Assembly (NCBI GenBank): GCA_963764825.1
Contig: CAVXUA010000002.1
Location: 58,652-122,651 of the forward strand
Direction: 5' to 3'
Length of the DNA stretch: 64,000 nt
Source: JAZGGS01 sp963764825
GTDB taxonomy: Bacteria > Bacteroidota > Ignavibacteria > Ignavibacteriales > Ignavibacteriaceae
The position numbers were made by a program, and so were the translations under genes. The notes under the pieces are model-generated. The model was not told the DNA's origin. It worked only from the letters and a program-made list of their open reading frames with translations, and did not search any database. Below are positions 19,549 to 29,445 of this stretch, piece by piece; position 1 is the stretch's first letter, and every line of letters begins with the position of its first letter.

Positions 19549-20287
19549 TGCCTTCCTATTAATAAATATTCTGTTGGGTTAAAGCCGTTGTAATTGTTTT
19601 CTTCCTCATTAAATTGTTCAATATTAACATCAAAACCACTTTGATTCAATCTCTTTTCTAGTCCATCAAGAGAATAAATTCTTACATGATCCTCCTGCCC
19701 AAAATACTTTAACCGGTCTTCAGCAGTTTTGATTGAATCATCTTCATAAATCTCACCATCTTTAAACGGAGTTTGAATAATACAGCTTCCGCCCTTCTTT
19801 AATACTCTGTATAATTCATTCATTGCTGCCTGATCATCTTCAATATGTTCAAGGATATGATAACAAATTATTAAACCAAATGAGTTATCACTTTCGTCAA
19901 TGTTTGTAATGTCGTAATTTTTATCTGCATCAAACTCTCCTAAAAAATCAGAAGTTATATAATCTTATAGAATGATCTTTTGAAAGAAATCGTTTTAAAC
20001 TTCTTGATGGTGAAAAATGTAGAATTCTTATATCGCTTTTTAAATAATTCAGATTTAAGAATATTCCATAATCTCCTGTTTCTTGCAGAGCTGCCGCAAT
20101 ATGGACAAAGTTTTTCTCCACTTTTTAATGAAATAAATTTCCGTAGTTTTTTACTGCAAATATTGCATTGAAATTTATTCCCCCGGTAAAGCTGGTAATA
20201 AAAAAAACGAATTATCGTTTCGTGTTTAATAATAAATCTTTTGGGAATGAAAGAACTAATTATCTTTTTTATTTTTTCGTAAATCAA
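19545..20287 (-). CDS. Class I SAM-dependent methyltransferase with N-terminal zinc-finger-like motif (frameshifted)
   Basis: The N-terminus (about residues 40-75) carries two cysteine pairs, CNICSKK and CPYCGSSARNRR, likely a small zinc site. It is followed by a Rossmann methyltransferase core: after frame changes near 20040 and 19965 the reading continues SDFLGEFDADKNYDITNIDE, CYHILEHIEDDQAAMNELYR and VLKKGGSCIIQTPF. The SAM glycine loop is weak. Substrate unknown; such proteins are often near glycan genes. The length of about 247 residues is normal. It is translationally coupled to the YdeI-like gene. Confidence 0.7.
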
Positions 20288-20336
20288 TTATTCGGAAAAT
20301 GTTAATTGTTTGATGTACATTCTTATTAGTAGATAA

Positions 20337-20873
20337 TTAATTAGCAGATAGCTCGCCTAAAAAATTTTTAATTAACTCTTTTAACTTTCCTTCTGTTTCT
20401 CCATCAATTATTTTACCATCTTTAAAAACTTTATTAAAATTTCCTAAACTATAGTAAGCAACTATTTCTCCCTTAAAACGGGATAAGATATTTTGGGTAA
20501 TTGCCAAAGCTGAAGCGCCACCGCGTTGTCCCGGGGACGTACTTAGCAGCAATATTTTTTTGCCTTCCAAAAAAGTTCGGTTATACCTTGAAAGCCAATC
20601 AATAACACTTTTGAAAAAAGCAGTAACATTTCCATTGTGTTCAGCAACTGAAATGATAATCCCCTGTGCTTCCTGAAGCTTATTATGTAAATCAATCACA
20701 CCTTTAGGGACTCCTTCATTTTTCTCAATATCCATCCCATACATTGGAATATTGTAATTCGTCAAGTGGATAATATCAATCTCAACTTCGTTAATTAACT
20801 TTCCAACAAACTGTATAAGTTGGTGATTGATAGATGTGCTGCTATTGCTACCGGCAAATGCTAAAATTTTCAT
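20337..20873 (-). CDS. NADPH-dependent FMN reductase (flavodoxin-fold quinone/azo reductase type)
   Basis: A 178-residue intact protein. It starts ILAFAGSNSSTSINHQL, the FMN phosphate-binding loop of the NADPH-dependent FMN reductase family, and has VAEHNGNVTAFFKSVIDWLS and STSPGQRGGASALA, matching the isoalloxazine-contact segments of ArsH/YieF-like proteins. It probably reduces quinones, chromate or flavin using NAD(P)H in the cytoplasm. It overlaps the upstream lipoprotein gene by 4 bp (ATGA), so the two are cotranscribed. Confidence 0.82.
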   Translation of the reverse strand: MKILAFAGSNSSTSINHQLIQFVGKLINEVEIDIIHLTNYNIPMYGMDIEKNEGVPKGVIDLHNKLQEAQGIIISVAEHNGNVTAFFKSVIDWLSRYNRTFLEGKKILLLSTSPGQRGGASALAITQNILSRFKGEIVAYYSLGNFNKVFKDGKIIDGETEGKLKELIKNFLGELSAN

Positions 20874-21265
20874 TTTTTAACCTTTAAATAATTATGTTGA
20901 AAACAGTCATAACATTCTTCAAATAGTACTAGAGAATTTCCTGCAAGCAAAACAGATTGTATTGTGCCGTTTTCAAACACTATTAAATCTGTTTTTTGTG
21001 TGGTTCTAATGGACCTACCTACTTGAATTTCATAGTTGATCTCAGATTCTAAATTACCATTTACAAATGTTTTCATAATTGTTCGAGTAAATTCTATTGT
21101 AACAGCATTTCCTGTGCTTTCAGGTGTTACTGTTCTCCCATCAATACCACCCGAAGATTCAATCCATTTCCATTTTCCAATTAGTTGTGATTTTAATTCT
21201 GAATTATCACTACTCGAGCATCCCATAAAAGCAATTAGGATAACAATAAATATTACAGTCTTCAT
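20870..21265 (-). CDS. Lipocalin-like lipoprotein
   Basis: A 131-residue predicted lipoprotein with signal peptide and lipobox (AFMGCSSSDNSEL), followed by a beta-rich domain starting LIGKWKWIESSGGIDG. This is the opening of small lipocalin-like (DUF4923/DUF5004-type) domains found in Bacteroidetes. Two late cysteines (ECYDC) may form a disulfide. Function unknown. It overlaps the start of the FMN reductase by 4 bp. Confidence 0.65.
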   Translation of the reverse strand: MKTVIFIVILIAFMGCSSSDNSELKSQLIGKWKWIESSGGIDGRTVTPESTGNAVTIEFTRTIMKTFVNGNLESEINYEIQVGRSIRTTQKTDLIVFENGTIQSVLLAGNSLVLFEECYDCFQHNYLKVKK

Positions 21266-21461
21266 CGTTTCAGTTTATTATTATTTTGTTAAAATTCTAT
21301 ATAATATAAATTAACCTACACACAACGGTTTGAACAAACACAACTTTGTGATTTCACTTATAAAATTCTATGTTTGTTACATAACTGATTGATTTATAAT
21401 GTTTTAATGTAAGAAAAAATTAAGTTGAAAACTTTCAGGTTCAAAGTTAAATGAAATTGAA

Positions 21462-22715
21462 ATGAGCAACTACACTTACAAATGTTTTAATTGTAAAAAA
21501 GAGTTTTCTGCAGAACTAATCGAAGATAACTCTCACTACCTTTGTCCCGATTGTGGTAAAGCAGAAAAAAGCAAACCTCTTCAAGGAGTATTAACAATTG
21601 AATATGAGTATGATGAAATAAAAAAGAGTTTAAGCAAAGATGAATTTCTAAAACTCACTCCTGGAAAATTTTGGCTCTATCCTGATTTCTGGCCAATCAA
21701 TTTTACTAAATTTGATGAAACAATTTTAAACCAATTAGTTTTACCGGAAGATTTGTTATTAAATTTTAAATATGGGGATGCGGATATTTTATTGATGGAT
21801 GAAACACGTAATCCTACTTTTTCTTACAAAGACAGAGCTTCTTTTCTAGTTGCATTAAAAGCCAAGGAGCTTGGTATAAAGGAAATTTCTGCGGCATCAA
21901 CAGGAAATGCAGGTTCATCGCTTGCTGGTATTTGTTCGCGGCTTGGTTTAACATCTCATATTTTTGTTCCTTCGTCAATTCCTTCCGCAAAAAGAATACA
22001 GATACAATCGTTCGGTGCAAATATTTATCTTGTTGATGGCAGTTACGATGATGCTTTCGATCTTTGCCTTGAAGTTTCTCAAGCAAAAAAATGGTATAAC
22101 CGGAACACTGCGTACAATCCTTTAACAATTGAAGGAAAAAAATCTGCGGCTTACGATATTTTTATTTCATCCAAAGGAAAGTTGCCTGATGCTATTTTTA
22201 TTCCTGTAGGAGATGGAGTAATAATTTCAGGAATCTATAAAGGTTTTTATGATCTCAAAAAACTTGGTTGGATTGAAAAAATACCAAAATTAATTGCAGT
22301 TCAGGCAGAAGGAAGCAATGCGTTAGTAAGATTCTTAACTAATAATGTTTATGAATTTAAACCTGCTGAAACTATTGCAGACAGCATTTGCGCAGGCGCT
22401 CCGCGTAATTTATATATGGCTGCTGATGCTGTAAAATCAACAAACGGTAAAGCAGTTTCTGTAAGGGATAATGAAATCTTGTCTGCACAAAAAATAATTG
22501 CTAATAAGTTCGGCATTTTAGCAGAACCATCTTCGGCTGCTTCATTTGCTGGTTATCTAAAATTATCTGAATCAAATGAAATTACTCCCGAAGAAAAAGT
22601 GCTATTGTTAATTACAGGGAATGGTTTAAAACATACAACTGCAATGGAAGGATTTAATGAAATTCCACAGTTACGTTCCTACTCAGATTGGAAAGATATT
22701 TTCAGTATAAAATAG
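21462..22715 (+). CDS. thrC: Threonine synthase
   Basis: A 417-residue PLP fold-type II enzyme that converts O-phosphohomoserine to threonine. The N-terminus has a small zinc-ribbon-like pair (CFNCKKEF, CPDCGKAE) seen in one threonine synthase class. The PLP lysine is in NPTFSYKDRAS, and STGNAGSSLAG is the phosphate/carboxylate loop. The C-terminus has AEPSSAASFAG. It is monocistronic, 20 bp from the convergent cytochrome gene. The gap 21266-21461 upstream shows no clear riboswitch. Confidence 0.88.
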   Translation: MSNYTYKCFNCKKEFSAELIEDNSHYLCPDCGKAEKSKPLQGVLTIEYEYDEIKKSLSKDEFLKLTPGKFWLYPDFWPINFTKFDETILNQLVLPEDLLLNFKYGDADILLMDETRNPTFSYKDRASFLVALKAKELGIKEISAASTGNAGSSLAGICSRLGLTSHIFVPSSIPSAKRIQIQSFGANIYLVDGSYDDAFDLCLEVSQAKKWYNRNTAYNPLTIEGKKSAAYDIFISSKGKLPDAIFIPVGDGVIISGIYKGFYDLKKLGWIEKIPKLIAVQAEGSNALVRFLTNNVYEFKPAETIADSICAGAPRNLYMAADAVKSTNGKAVSVRDNEILSAQKIIANKFGILAEPSSAASFAGYLKLSESNEITPEEKVLLLITGNGLKHTTAMEGFNEIPQLRSYSDWKDIFSIK

Positions 22716-22735
22716 TTTAAAAATTAAACGAAGAG

Positions 22736-24277
22736 CTATTCAGTAATTTTATTTACTATTTGATTCTCTTCCTTTTCTTTATTCCTCTCCCGTGCATGGC
22801 AGTCTACGCACTCCAGTTCTTTAATGGATTTATCAAGATCTACCGGGTGAATAAACTCTAAACCATTTAAGGAAATATGCTGCTTGCCATCCGGAGTAAC
22901 CTGCTCGATAATGGAGTGACAGAGGGTGCAGTCTTTAGAAATTATTTTACCTTCTTCACTTATATGTTTTCCATCATGGCACCTAAAGCAGCCGGTATCG
23001 TAAAGGTGTGAAATGTGGTTAGGAAAAGCTCTCCAGTTCGAATTCATTTTAGGAAAGTAATTACGTTTGTATATCTTCTGGATTTCGAAAATGCTTTTTT
23101 CTATAGACTCTATTTTCAGCTGTGAAAGTTCAGGGTAATTAATCTGGTAAAAATTTTTGATAAATGTTTTAATGCTATCTATTCCAATTTCTTTGGATGT
23201 ATATGGAAATTCCAGAGCTTCAACAGCAATGCTTTTTATGTAAGGTAAACCAGCATCAATTTTATCCATAGAAAGAGAAAGATTAACAGACTTATCAGCA
23301 GGATTAAATATATGGGAAGGTCTGTTGTGACAATCTATGCAATCCATTATCCTTAAGTTCTCTTCCTCGTAGTTGTTTTCATCAAAAGGAATTTCCGTAC
23401 TTTTGAAAGTAATTGTCTTTCCATCATTAGTGTTTAGCCTAACCCAGGGAATTATATTTCTCTTTTCATCAGTATGAATGTAACTGATACTATTTGCTTT
23501 GTCCATATGCCAGTGAATACCTTCAGCTTTACCGAGTTCACCTCTTCCGCCCCCTATTTTCAATAACATTGATATACTTGATTTTGTATTTTTTTCATCG
23601 TAAAGAAAATAATCTGAAGAGTATTTAATTTCGCTAAAAAAGTGCTCCGGTGAATGGCATTGTTCGCATGTCCCTTCCGCAGGTCTTAATTCGTGAACTG
23701 GCGTGGGAATAGGGCGGGAATATTTATTAAACAGTACAGAGTAAACCTGGTAAGCGCCGGAAATCTTGGCTTTAACAAACCAGCTTGCGCCAGAACCAAT
23801 ATGGCATTTTACACAACCAACCCTTGAGTGAGGTGAAGAGAGATAAGCAACATATTCCGGTTCCATCACTTCATGACAAATTGTTCCACAAAACGAATCG
23901 GACTCAGTGTACTCGTATGCTTTGAAACTTCCGAATGCGGAGAATAACATGAGCAGCAATGTTCCGGTAGAGACAATAGTTAACATTCTTAACTGCTTCG
24001 GATCGTTAAGATCTACTACGGGGAATCTTCCCTTGCGGGAAATACCAAGAGTTTCCCTCCTTTTTTCTCTAATTATTCCACCGGCAGCAATTATAAGCCC
24101 AATAATTAATATTCCGGGAAGAATTATAAATGCGATGATTCCCATATAAGGATGTGCATCATCACTAAAAAATTCAAGTATAAAAAGAAAAATTATTAAA
24201 CCGAAGCTAATTGCAGAGATCGCCAGACCGGTAAATGTAATTGGGTTATATACTGGAGTTGGAAATAATTTTCGCAT
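22736..24277 (-). CDS. NapC/NirT-like membrane multihaem cytochrome c (7 haem motifs)
   Basis: A 513-residue protein with three N-terminal hydrophobic segments (about residues 12-34, 44-66 and 93-113) and a periplasmic domain. The first haem motif is the long form CGTICH followed by EVMEPEY, as in a branch of NapC/NirT quinol dehydrogenases. Six CxxCH motifs follow: CVKCH, CEQCH, CIDCH, CFRCH, CTLCH and CVDCH. The family oxidises menaquinol and passes electrons to periplasmic cytochromes. It is the last gene of the minus-strand cytochrome operon, 43 bp after the cytochrome b gene. Intact. Confidence 0.88.
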   Translation of the reverse strand: MRKLFPTPVYNPITFTGLAISAISFGLIIFLFILEFFSDDAHPYMGIIAFIILPGILIIGLIIAAGGIIREKRRETLGISRKGRFPVVDLNDPKQLRMLTIVSTGTLLLMLFSAFGSFKAYEYTESDSFCGTICHEVMEPEYVAYLSSPHSRVGCVKCHIGSGASWFVKAKISGAYQVYSVLFNKYSRPIPTPVHELRPAEGTCEQCHSPEHFFSEIKYSSDYFLYDEKNTKSSISMLLKIGGGRGELGKAEGIHWHMDKANSISYIHTDEKRNIIPWVRLNTNDGKTITFKSTEIPFDENNYEEENLRIMDCIDCHNRPSHIFNPADKSVNLSLSMDKIDAGLPYIKSIAVEALEFPYTSKEIGIDSIKTFIKNFYQINYPELSQLKIESIEKSIFEIQKIYKRNYFPKMNSNWRAFPNHISHLYDTGCFRCHDGKHISEEGKIISKDCTLCHSIIEQVTPDGKQHISLNGLEFIHPVDLDKSIKELECVDCHARERNKEKEENQIVNKITE

Positions 24278-24320
24278 AGAAACTTTTTTTATTTACTAAT
24301 AAAATACAAAGAATAATATA

Positions 24321-25157
24321 TTATCTATAAACGAAAATCATTGCATAAATAATCCAGATTACAATACTAAACCCGGTTATTAATGCTGCCCACCCAAAAA
24401 TTTTCATTCCGCGTATTACAATTGGGGGGTATTCTTCTACTAAATGTTTTTCAAGCTCACCATTTGCAACCATTTCCTTATACTCGGCTGGTCTGTCTAA
24501 CTTAAACTCCTGCAGGGGGACCCTGCCTGAGAATATTACAATATCCATAGGAAATTTTTCAGGTCTTAAGTGCGTATTAAAGAAGTGAACTGTAAAAATA
24601 AAACCAGTCGCAAGAAGTGCCTCATCGCTGTGAATAATTGTAGCAACATTTATAAACCATCCGGGAAAAAAATTTGTAAAAAATTCTGGAAACCAAAGAA
24701 TAAGACCCGTTGAACCAATAACGCACATTCCCCAAAATACAGCAAAGTAATCAAATTTTTCCCAATAAGTCCATCGCCCATATTCAGGTCTGGGTCCCTT
24801 TCCTATGAACCATTTAAGAGATCCAGTAATATCCTGCCAGTCTTTTTTATTAAAGACCATCGAATTATCGCCAAGTAAAAGTTCCTTCCACGATTTAAAT
24901 TCTTTTTTTCTAAGCCTAGCGATATCTACCAGGTGAGTAATAAAGACGATAATCATTACTACAGCAGCGAACCTGTGTAAAAATCCAGCTGATTCAAATC
25001 CACCAAAAAAATGAGACAAAACTTTAGCCCATCCAGTATAAGAAAACTTTAAACTCATGCCTGTTAAAGAAAGCGTAATAAAACTGAGTATCATAAGTAC
25101 ATGAAGTGCCCTGTTTAACCTGGAAAATCGGACAACATGTCCTTTTTTATTACTCAT
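24321..25157 (-). CDS. Cytochrome b561/formate dehydrogenase gamma-type membrane subunit
   Basis: A 278-residue integral membrane dihaem cytochrome b. Transmembrane helices carry candidate haem ligands: RALHVLMILSF, GFLHRFAAVVMIIVFITHLV, and ATIIHSDEALL with FTVHFFNTHLRPEKFPMD. This matches the gamma subunit of respiratory formate dehydrogenases and hydrogenases, which exchange electrons with quinones. The ATG overlaps the stop of the 19-haem cytochrome (ATGA), so the two products are made together and probably form one complex. The sequence parallels the b domain of the 13-haem fusion protein at 27211. Confidence 0.88.
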   Translation of the reverse strand: MSNKKGHVVRFSRLNRALHVLMILSFITLSLTGMSLKFSYTGWAKVLSHFFGGFESAGFLHRFAAVVMIIVFITHLVDIARLRKKEFKSWKELLLGDNSMVFNKKDWQDITGSLKWFIGKGPRPEYGRWTYWEKFDYFAVFWGMCVIGSTGLILWFPEFFTNFFPGWFINVATIIHSDEALLATGFIFTVHFFNTHLRPEKFPMDIVIFSGRVPLQEFKLDRPAEYKEMVANGELEKHLVEEYPPIVIRGMKIFGWAALITGFSIVIWIIYAMIFVYR

Positions 25158-27192
25158 TCAGGTTTACCTTCTGACTGGTTATTGTATATATTATCCTCCG
25201 GTTCACTGTTATCGTTACCTTCATCATGCATTTTGCGCAATTCTCTGCGCCATTTTAATGACCTAGGCAGCCAAAGAATAGTGTGAAGTCCGAAAATAAA
25301 AAATGTTGATATAACCAACCCGGTCATACCCCAAAATGTCCAGAATAGAAAAGGATATTTATCAGGGTCATGATGAGTTGCATGAGTCAAGTAACCGGCA
25401 AACTGCCTGTTTGCGGAAGGATGACAAGTACGGCAAGTTTCCAGCACGTTTTGTCTACTTAATTTTGAATCCGGATTTATAGGTGGTAAAATATCATGCG
25501 CACCGTGGCAGTCGTAACATTTTGCTGTTTTAGTGTAACCAAGCTGCGAAACTTTACCATGATAAGTATCGAAATAAGTTTCGGCAATTTCTTCATGGCA
25601 TCTGCCGCATTGATTCATAATAGTAAGCTTAAATCCTTCGGAGTCGGCTCTTCTAATTGTATGTGCGCTGTGGCAGTCGTTACAAACTGGCAATTCTTTA
25701 TCTGTTGATGTTACATTAGGAGAGTGAACACTTTTTTCAAACTGTTCAGTTATACCATAATGGCAGTTTCCACATGTGGAAGCTATAAGAACCGGATTTA
25801 TGCTAGATTCAGGATTATCGTGAGGTAGCTCCCTGTGCGCTGTATGGCAATCTGTGCAAGTAGCAGTCACAGTTAATCCGCTTTTCAATAATCCTTTACC
25901 ATGAATGCTTTCTGTATAATGTTGAATGATATCTATTTCAGATCCTTCGTTTTTTATTGCAGCCTGCTCTCCCTCTCTATGGCATTTTGCACATAAAGTT
26001 GGGATATTAATTGCAAATATTGGAGAATTCGAATCAAGCCGACCCATGGTACCATGGGTTCCGTGGCATTCTATACACGTTGGTGCGTTTTTATCCAAAC
26101 GGGATGCTAACAGTACCATGAGTACTTTTTTCATAATCTTCACCAACTTGAGCATGGCACGAAGAACAATCAACTTCGCTTACAATTGTCTCACAGGGAC
26201 GAAGTTTGGAAACATTTACTTCAGTATGGCATTGACTGCATGCAATTGTGGTATGCTTGGAACTTTTTATTTCATCATAATTAACAAAAAGTGATCTGCC
26301 GTCATCTGTTGCCACAAGATTTTGATTTTCATGGCATTCCAGACAGTCTCCGTCAGCCATTCCAAAATTGTAAAAAGCACTCCTTATTTCATGGGGTTGA
26401 TGGCAATCAACACATGCAGGTAAAATGTGTTCTTGCTTTTCCCAGAGTTCGCCTCTTATTATTTTCCTGTGAACAGACTCGATCTCTGCATGACAAACAG
26501 CGCAAGTTGAGGCAATATTTTGCCTGGCTATTGTTGAACGGGAATCGGTATGAGGTAAAATTCTATGTGCAGAATGGCATGAAACGCAAGTAGCTGAGAC
26601 AATTAATCCTTTTCCAAGTAGTCCTTCACCATGAATACTTTGTGAGTAATTCTCTAATATTCTATCCTGCGGAATATTTCTTTGAAGCTGTACTGGTGTT
26701 CCTTCCCGATGGCACTTACCGCAAAGTAATGGAATTTTCATAGGCGCAACTGGTAGAGTTATGATCAGCAATCGGCAGGATATCGTGTTTACCATGACAG
26801 TCCTGGCATAACGGTGCTAAAGGATCTCCTTTCGCTTTTGCCTGCCCATGTAAACACTCCTTATATAAATCCATTACATCATCGTGGCAGTTACCGCATT
26901 CAACTCTTTTAAATACTTTTCTATGTGGAAGATTTTCTCCATCAATATCTTCATGGCAATCGGTACATTCAATATCGGCATGAATTGAAGAGTTAATAGT
27001 GCTGGAACTAATAAAAAGAGATCTTGTTCTGCCGTTTACTTTTCCTTTTAAATCTCTGTCATCGTGGCACATTAAACATTCATCATTTGCCTGTGCTAAT
27101 AATGAAGATGGTAAAGTAAGTAGTGGAAATAGTAAGATAACTAGGATAATTTTTAGATTAATATGAGAAGTTTTGGTTGAATCTTTCGTCAT
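25154..27192 (-). CDS. Multihaem cytochrome c with 19 CxxCH motifs and a C-terminal membrane helix (frameshifted)
   Basis: About 679 residues with a signal peptide ending in SSLLAQA. Nineteen CxxCH motifs can be counted across the joined frames, starting CLMCH, CTDCH, CGNCH and ending CYDCH, CRTCH. Frame changes lie near 26745 and 26110. A transmembrane helix (FWTFWGMTGLVISTFFIFGL) near the C-terminus anchors it to the inner membrane next to the cytochrome b encoded by the overlapping gene. The middle contains a long duplicated block. Expected role: periplasmic electron storage and conduction between the quinone pool and outer cytochromes. Confidence 0.88.
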
Positions 27193-27210
27193 AAGAATGT
27201 CGCAGATAAT

Positions 27211-29367
27211 TTATTCTTTGTCGGGATTATTTTCTGATTTAAGATTTTCTTCTTTTTTAATTCTTTCATATTCCAGTGGATGTTCTTCTGCCATTTCTTC
27301 TTCAGACATAGTTCCCTTAAACCACGCAACATTCATTGGATAAACATCAGGATTAAAAATAACAAAATAAAAATGCCAGACTACAATTGCCAGGAATGCA
27401 AGCCATGCCTCGTAATAATGGATAGTTCTGGCTATATCCCATCCAAGTTTTGTAAACAGCCCGATAAAAGTATTATCGAACCACATAACAAAACCAGTTA
27501 ACGACATTACAATTGTACCCCAAATGAGCGCCCAGTATTCAGCTTTCTCTATGTAACTAAACCTGTCTAATTTTGGTTTTTCATTTGTAATGCCCACATT
27601 AAATCTTACAACACCAATTGCATCCTTAATATCCTGAAATTTTGGAAGAAGATCTTTTATTAACTTTCTTCCTCTTACTGTAAAAGAAATGTAGTAGATA
27701 TGGTACAAACTAACTGCAACCATAACAACCGCAGATATTCTATGAATCAGTCCTCTGTATTCAAATGAATGGCTGCTAATATCTCTTATATGAGAAACCC
27801 ACCAGGTATTTGGAAAACTTAACATAAAACCTGTAATTACAAGGAGCATAAAACTAACTGCCAGCGTTACATGCTGAATCCTTTCATTTAAATTCATCCT
27901 GAGATAAAGTGAATGCCCGTAATGTTCTTCCCTCATAAAACCCCTCAACTTTAATTTTTTTATCCGCGCTTTTCTAAAAAGATCAAGGGCATTATGCGCA
28001 AACATTCCACCGATGGTAGATATTATAAGAAAAATATAAAGGGTTGCAATAAAGTGAATAATAGGTTCATCCTCATCCTGGCGTGTAACATGAATATTAC
28101 CAATTGCAAAATTTTCATTTGCGCCGGGATGGCATTCACCACAAGTTTCCACCAGGTTTGCTTTGTTTATCCGGGATGTAGGATCGCTGGATGGTTTAAT
28201 ATCATGATCTCCATGGCAACTTGCACAGTTTGCAACTTCAATCGATCCGCCTTCAATTGCTAAGCCATGATAACTGTCTTCAAACGATTTATATTTATCT
28301 GAAGCAATGCCATACTTTTCAGAAAGCTTTAGTGAACTATGGCAGGGTGAACAAACTTCCCTGGAAAGATTTTGGAAAGCAACGGGTGATTTCGGATCAT
28401 CATGCCGAAGAATATTATGCTCGCCGTGGCAATCTGTACAAACCGGGCTATTACTATTTCCTCTTAATAATGCTTTTGAATGAACACTTTCTTTATAATC
28501 ATTAAAGATTTCTTCATGACACTGTGAACAAGTATACGGAATATTTGAATGGAAAATAGATGATTCGGCCAAATTAGCCTCAATAACATCATGTGAGTTA
28601 TGGCAATCAACACAATTAGCAGCTTTAGTATTGCCTGCGTTTAACTGAGATCCATGTACGCTATGTTCATACATATCTATAAATCCTGCTGAAGGAGCAA
28701 TCCGGGAGCGCACCTCCGGATCATCCAGATGGCAGGATAAACATAATTTTTCCTGAGAGATTTTAACAGTGACTGAATCTTCCAGCTTATGTACTTTGGC
28801 AATAGGGTTTTTGTGGCAGTGCAAACAATTAGGTGCACCTAACATTCCATCTGTAAGCGCAAAGTAGTGCCTTGATGATAAATATTTTTTACTTTCTTCT
28901 TCATGACACTTTCCACAAGAGGCTCCTAAATTTTCTGCCCTCCACTTCCCGTCTGCATCATTAGGATCGGCAACATAGTGGTGACCATGGCACCCAATGC
29001 AATTAACATCCTTTCCTTTTTCAGTTCCCGAAACTTTTAATAGACGCGGATGGAAAAGATGTTTTACCAGCGCTTTTGTATGGCAATCAGAACATGCTTT
29101 TGGCTGCAGGTTATCGCTGTGAGGAATTTCTTCTGCATCAAATTCAACATGACACGAAGTACAGTTAAGCGTTGAATGGCTGGAATTATTGTAATGCTGT
29201 TCAACAACATTAATGGATATCTCTCTTCCGTTTTTTTCCATTGTAAATTCATCATCGTCATGGCACATTAAACAATCTTCATTAGTCTGAGCCGGTACAA
29301 TTACTGAACAAAGTAAAAGCAAGAATGTAGCTGAGACTAAAAAGTAAAAGATTCGTGTGATATGCAT
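27211..29367 (-). CDS. 13-haem cytochrome c fused to a cytochrome b membrane domain
   Basis: An intact 718-residue protein: signal peptide, about 420 residues with 13 CxxCH motifs (CLMCH, CTSCH, CSDCH, CIGCH, CGKCH, CLHCH, CLSCH, CVDCH, CSQCH, CTDCH, CSPCH, CASCH, CGECH), then a helix (IIHFIATLYIFLIISTIGG) and a four-helix cytochrome b domain. Histidines in ERIQHVTLA, GLIHRISAVV, SLYHIYYI and TIHYYEAW...VVWHFYF are haem b ligand candidates. It is a single-chain version of the cytochrome c plus b pair encoded just downstream. It is the first gene of the cytochrome operon and 18 bp from the next. Confidence 0.9.
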   Translation of the reverse strand: MHITRIFYFLVSATFLLLLCSVIVPAQTNEDCLMCHDDDEFTMEKNGREISINVVEQHYNNSSHSTLNCTSCHVEFDAEEIPHSDNLQPKACSDCHTKALVKHLFHPRLLKVSGTEKGKDVNCIGCHGHHYVADPNDADGKWRAENLGASCGKCHEEESKKYLSSRHYFALTDGMLGAPNCLHCHKNPIAKVHKLEDSVTVKISQEKLCLSCHLDDPEVRSRIAPSAGFIDMYEHSVHGSQLNAGNTKAANCVDCHNSHDVIEANLAESSIFHSNIPYTCSQCHEEIFNDYKESVHSKALLRGNSNSPVCTDCHGEHNILRHDDPKSPVAFQNLSREVCSPCHSSLKLSEKYGIASDKYKSFEDSYHGLAIEGGSIEVANCASCHGDHDIKPSSDPTSRINKANLVETCGECHPGANENFAIGNIHVTRQDEDEPIIHFIATLYIFLIISTIGGMFAHNALDLFRKARIKKLKLRGFMREEHYGHSLYLRMNLNERIQHVTLAVSFMLLVITGFMLSFPNTWWVSHIRDISSHSFEYRGLIHRISAVVMVAVSLYHIYYISFTVRGRKLIKDLLPKFQDIKDAIGVVRFNVGITNEKPKLDRFSYIEKAEYWALIWGTIVMSLTGFVMWFDNTFIGLFTKLGWDIARTIHYYEAWLAFLAIVVWHFYFVIFNPDVYPMNVAWFKGTMSEEEMAEEHPLEYERIKKEENLKSENNPDKE

Positions 29368-29423
29368 TTTTCTTTAAGGATGATGAATTAAACTTGTTGA
29401 AACATTATAACAGCGAATGTGTG

Positions 29424-29431
29424 CAAAATTA
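29424..29431 (-). promoter_or_regulatory. Candidate -7 promoter element of the membrane cytochrome operon
   Basis: On the minus strand TAATTTTG fits TAnnTTTG and lies 57 bp before the ATG at 29367. No convincing -33 box. If it is used, the small frame at 29446-29523 would lie upstream of this promoter. Confidence 0.25.
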
Positions 29432-29445
29432 TTATGCCTTTAACT

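Noticed and set aside
21266..21461. Possible riboswitch or leader upstream of threonine synthase
   Set aside because: No run of Thr/Ile codons, terminator-antiterminator or known aptamer pattern could be seen.
27994..28505. Plus-strand frames with CxxC-like patterns opposite the 13-haem gene
   Set aside because: They are antisense readings of haem motif codons; the minus strand encodes the clear cytochrome.
22736..29367. Assignment as nitrite reductase (NrfHA) or octahaem tetrathionate reductase
   Set aside because: No CxxCK active-site haem motif was found in any of the cytochromes, so a specific reductase cannot be supported.
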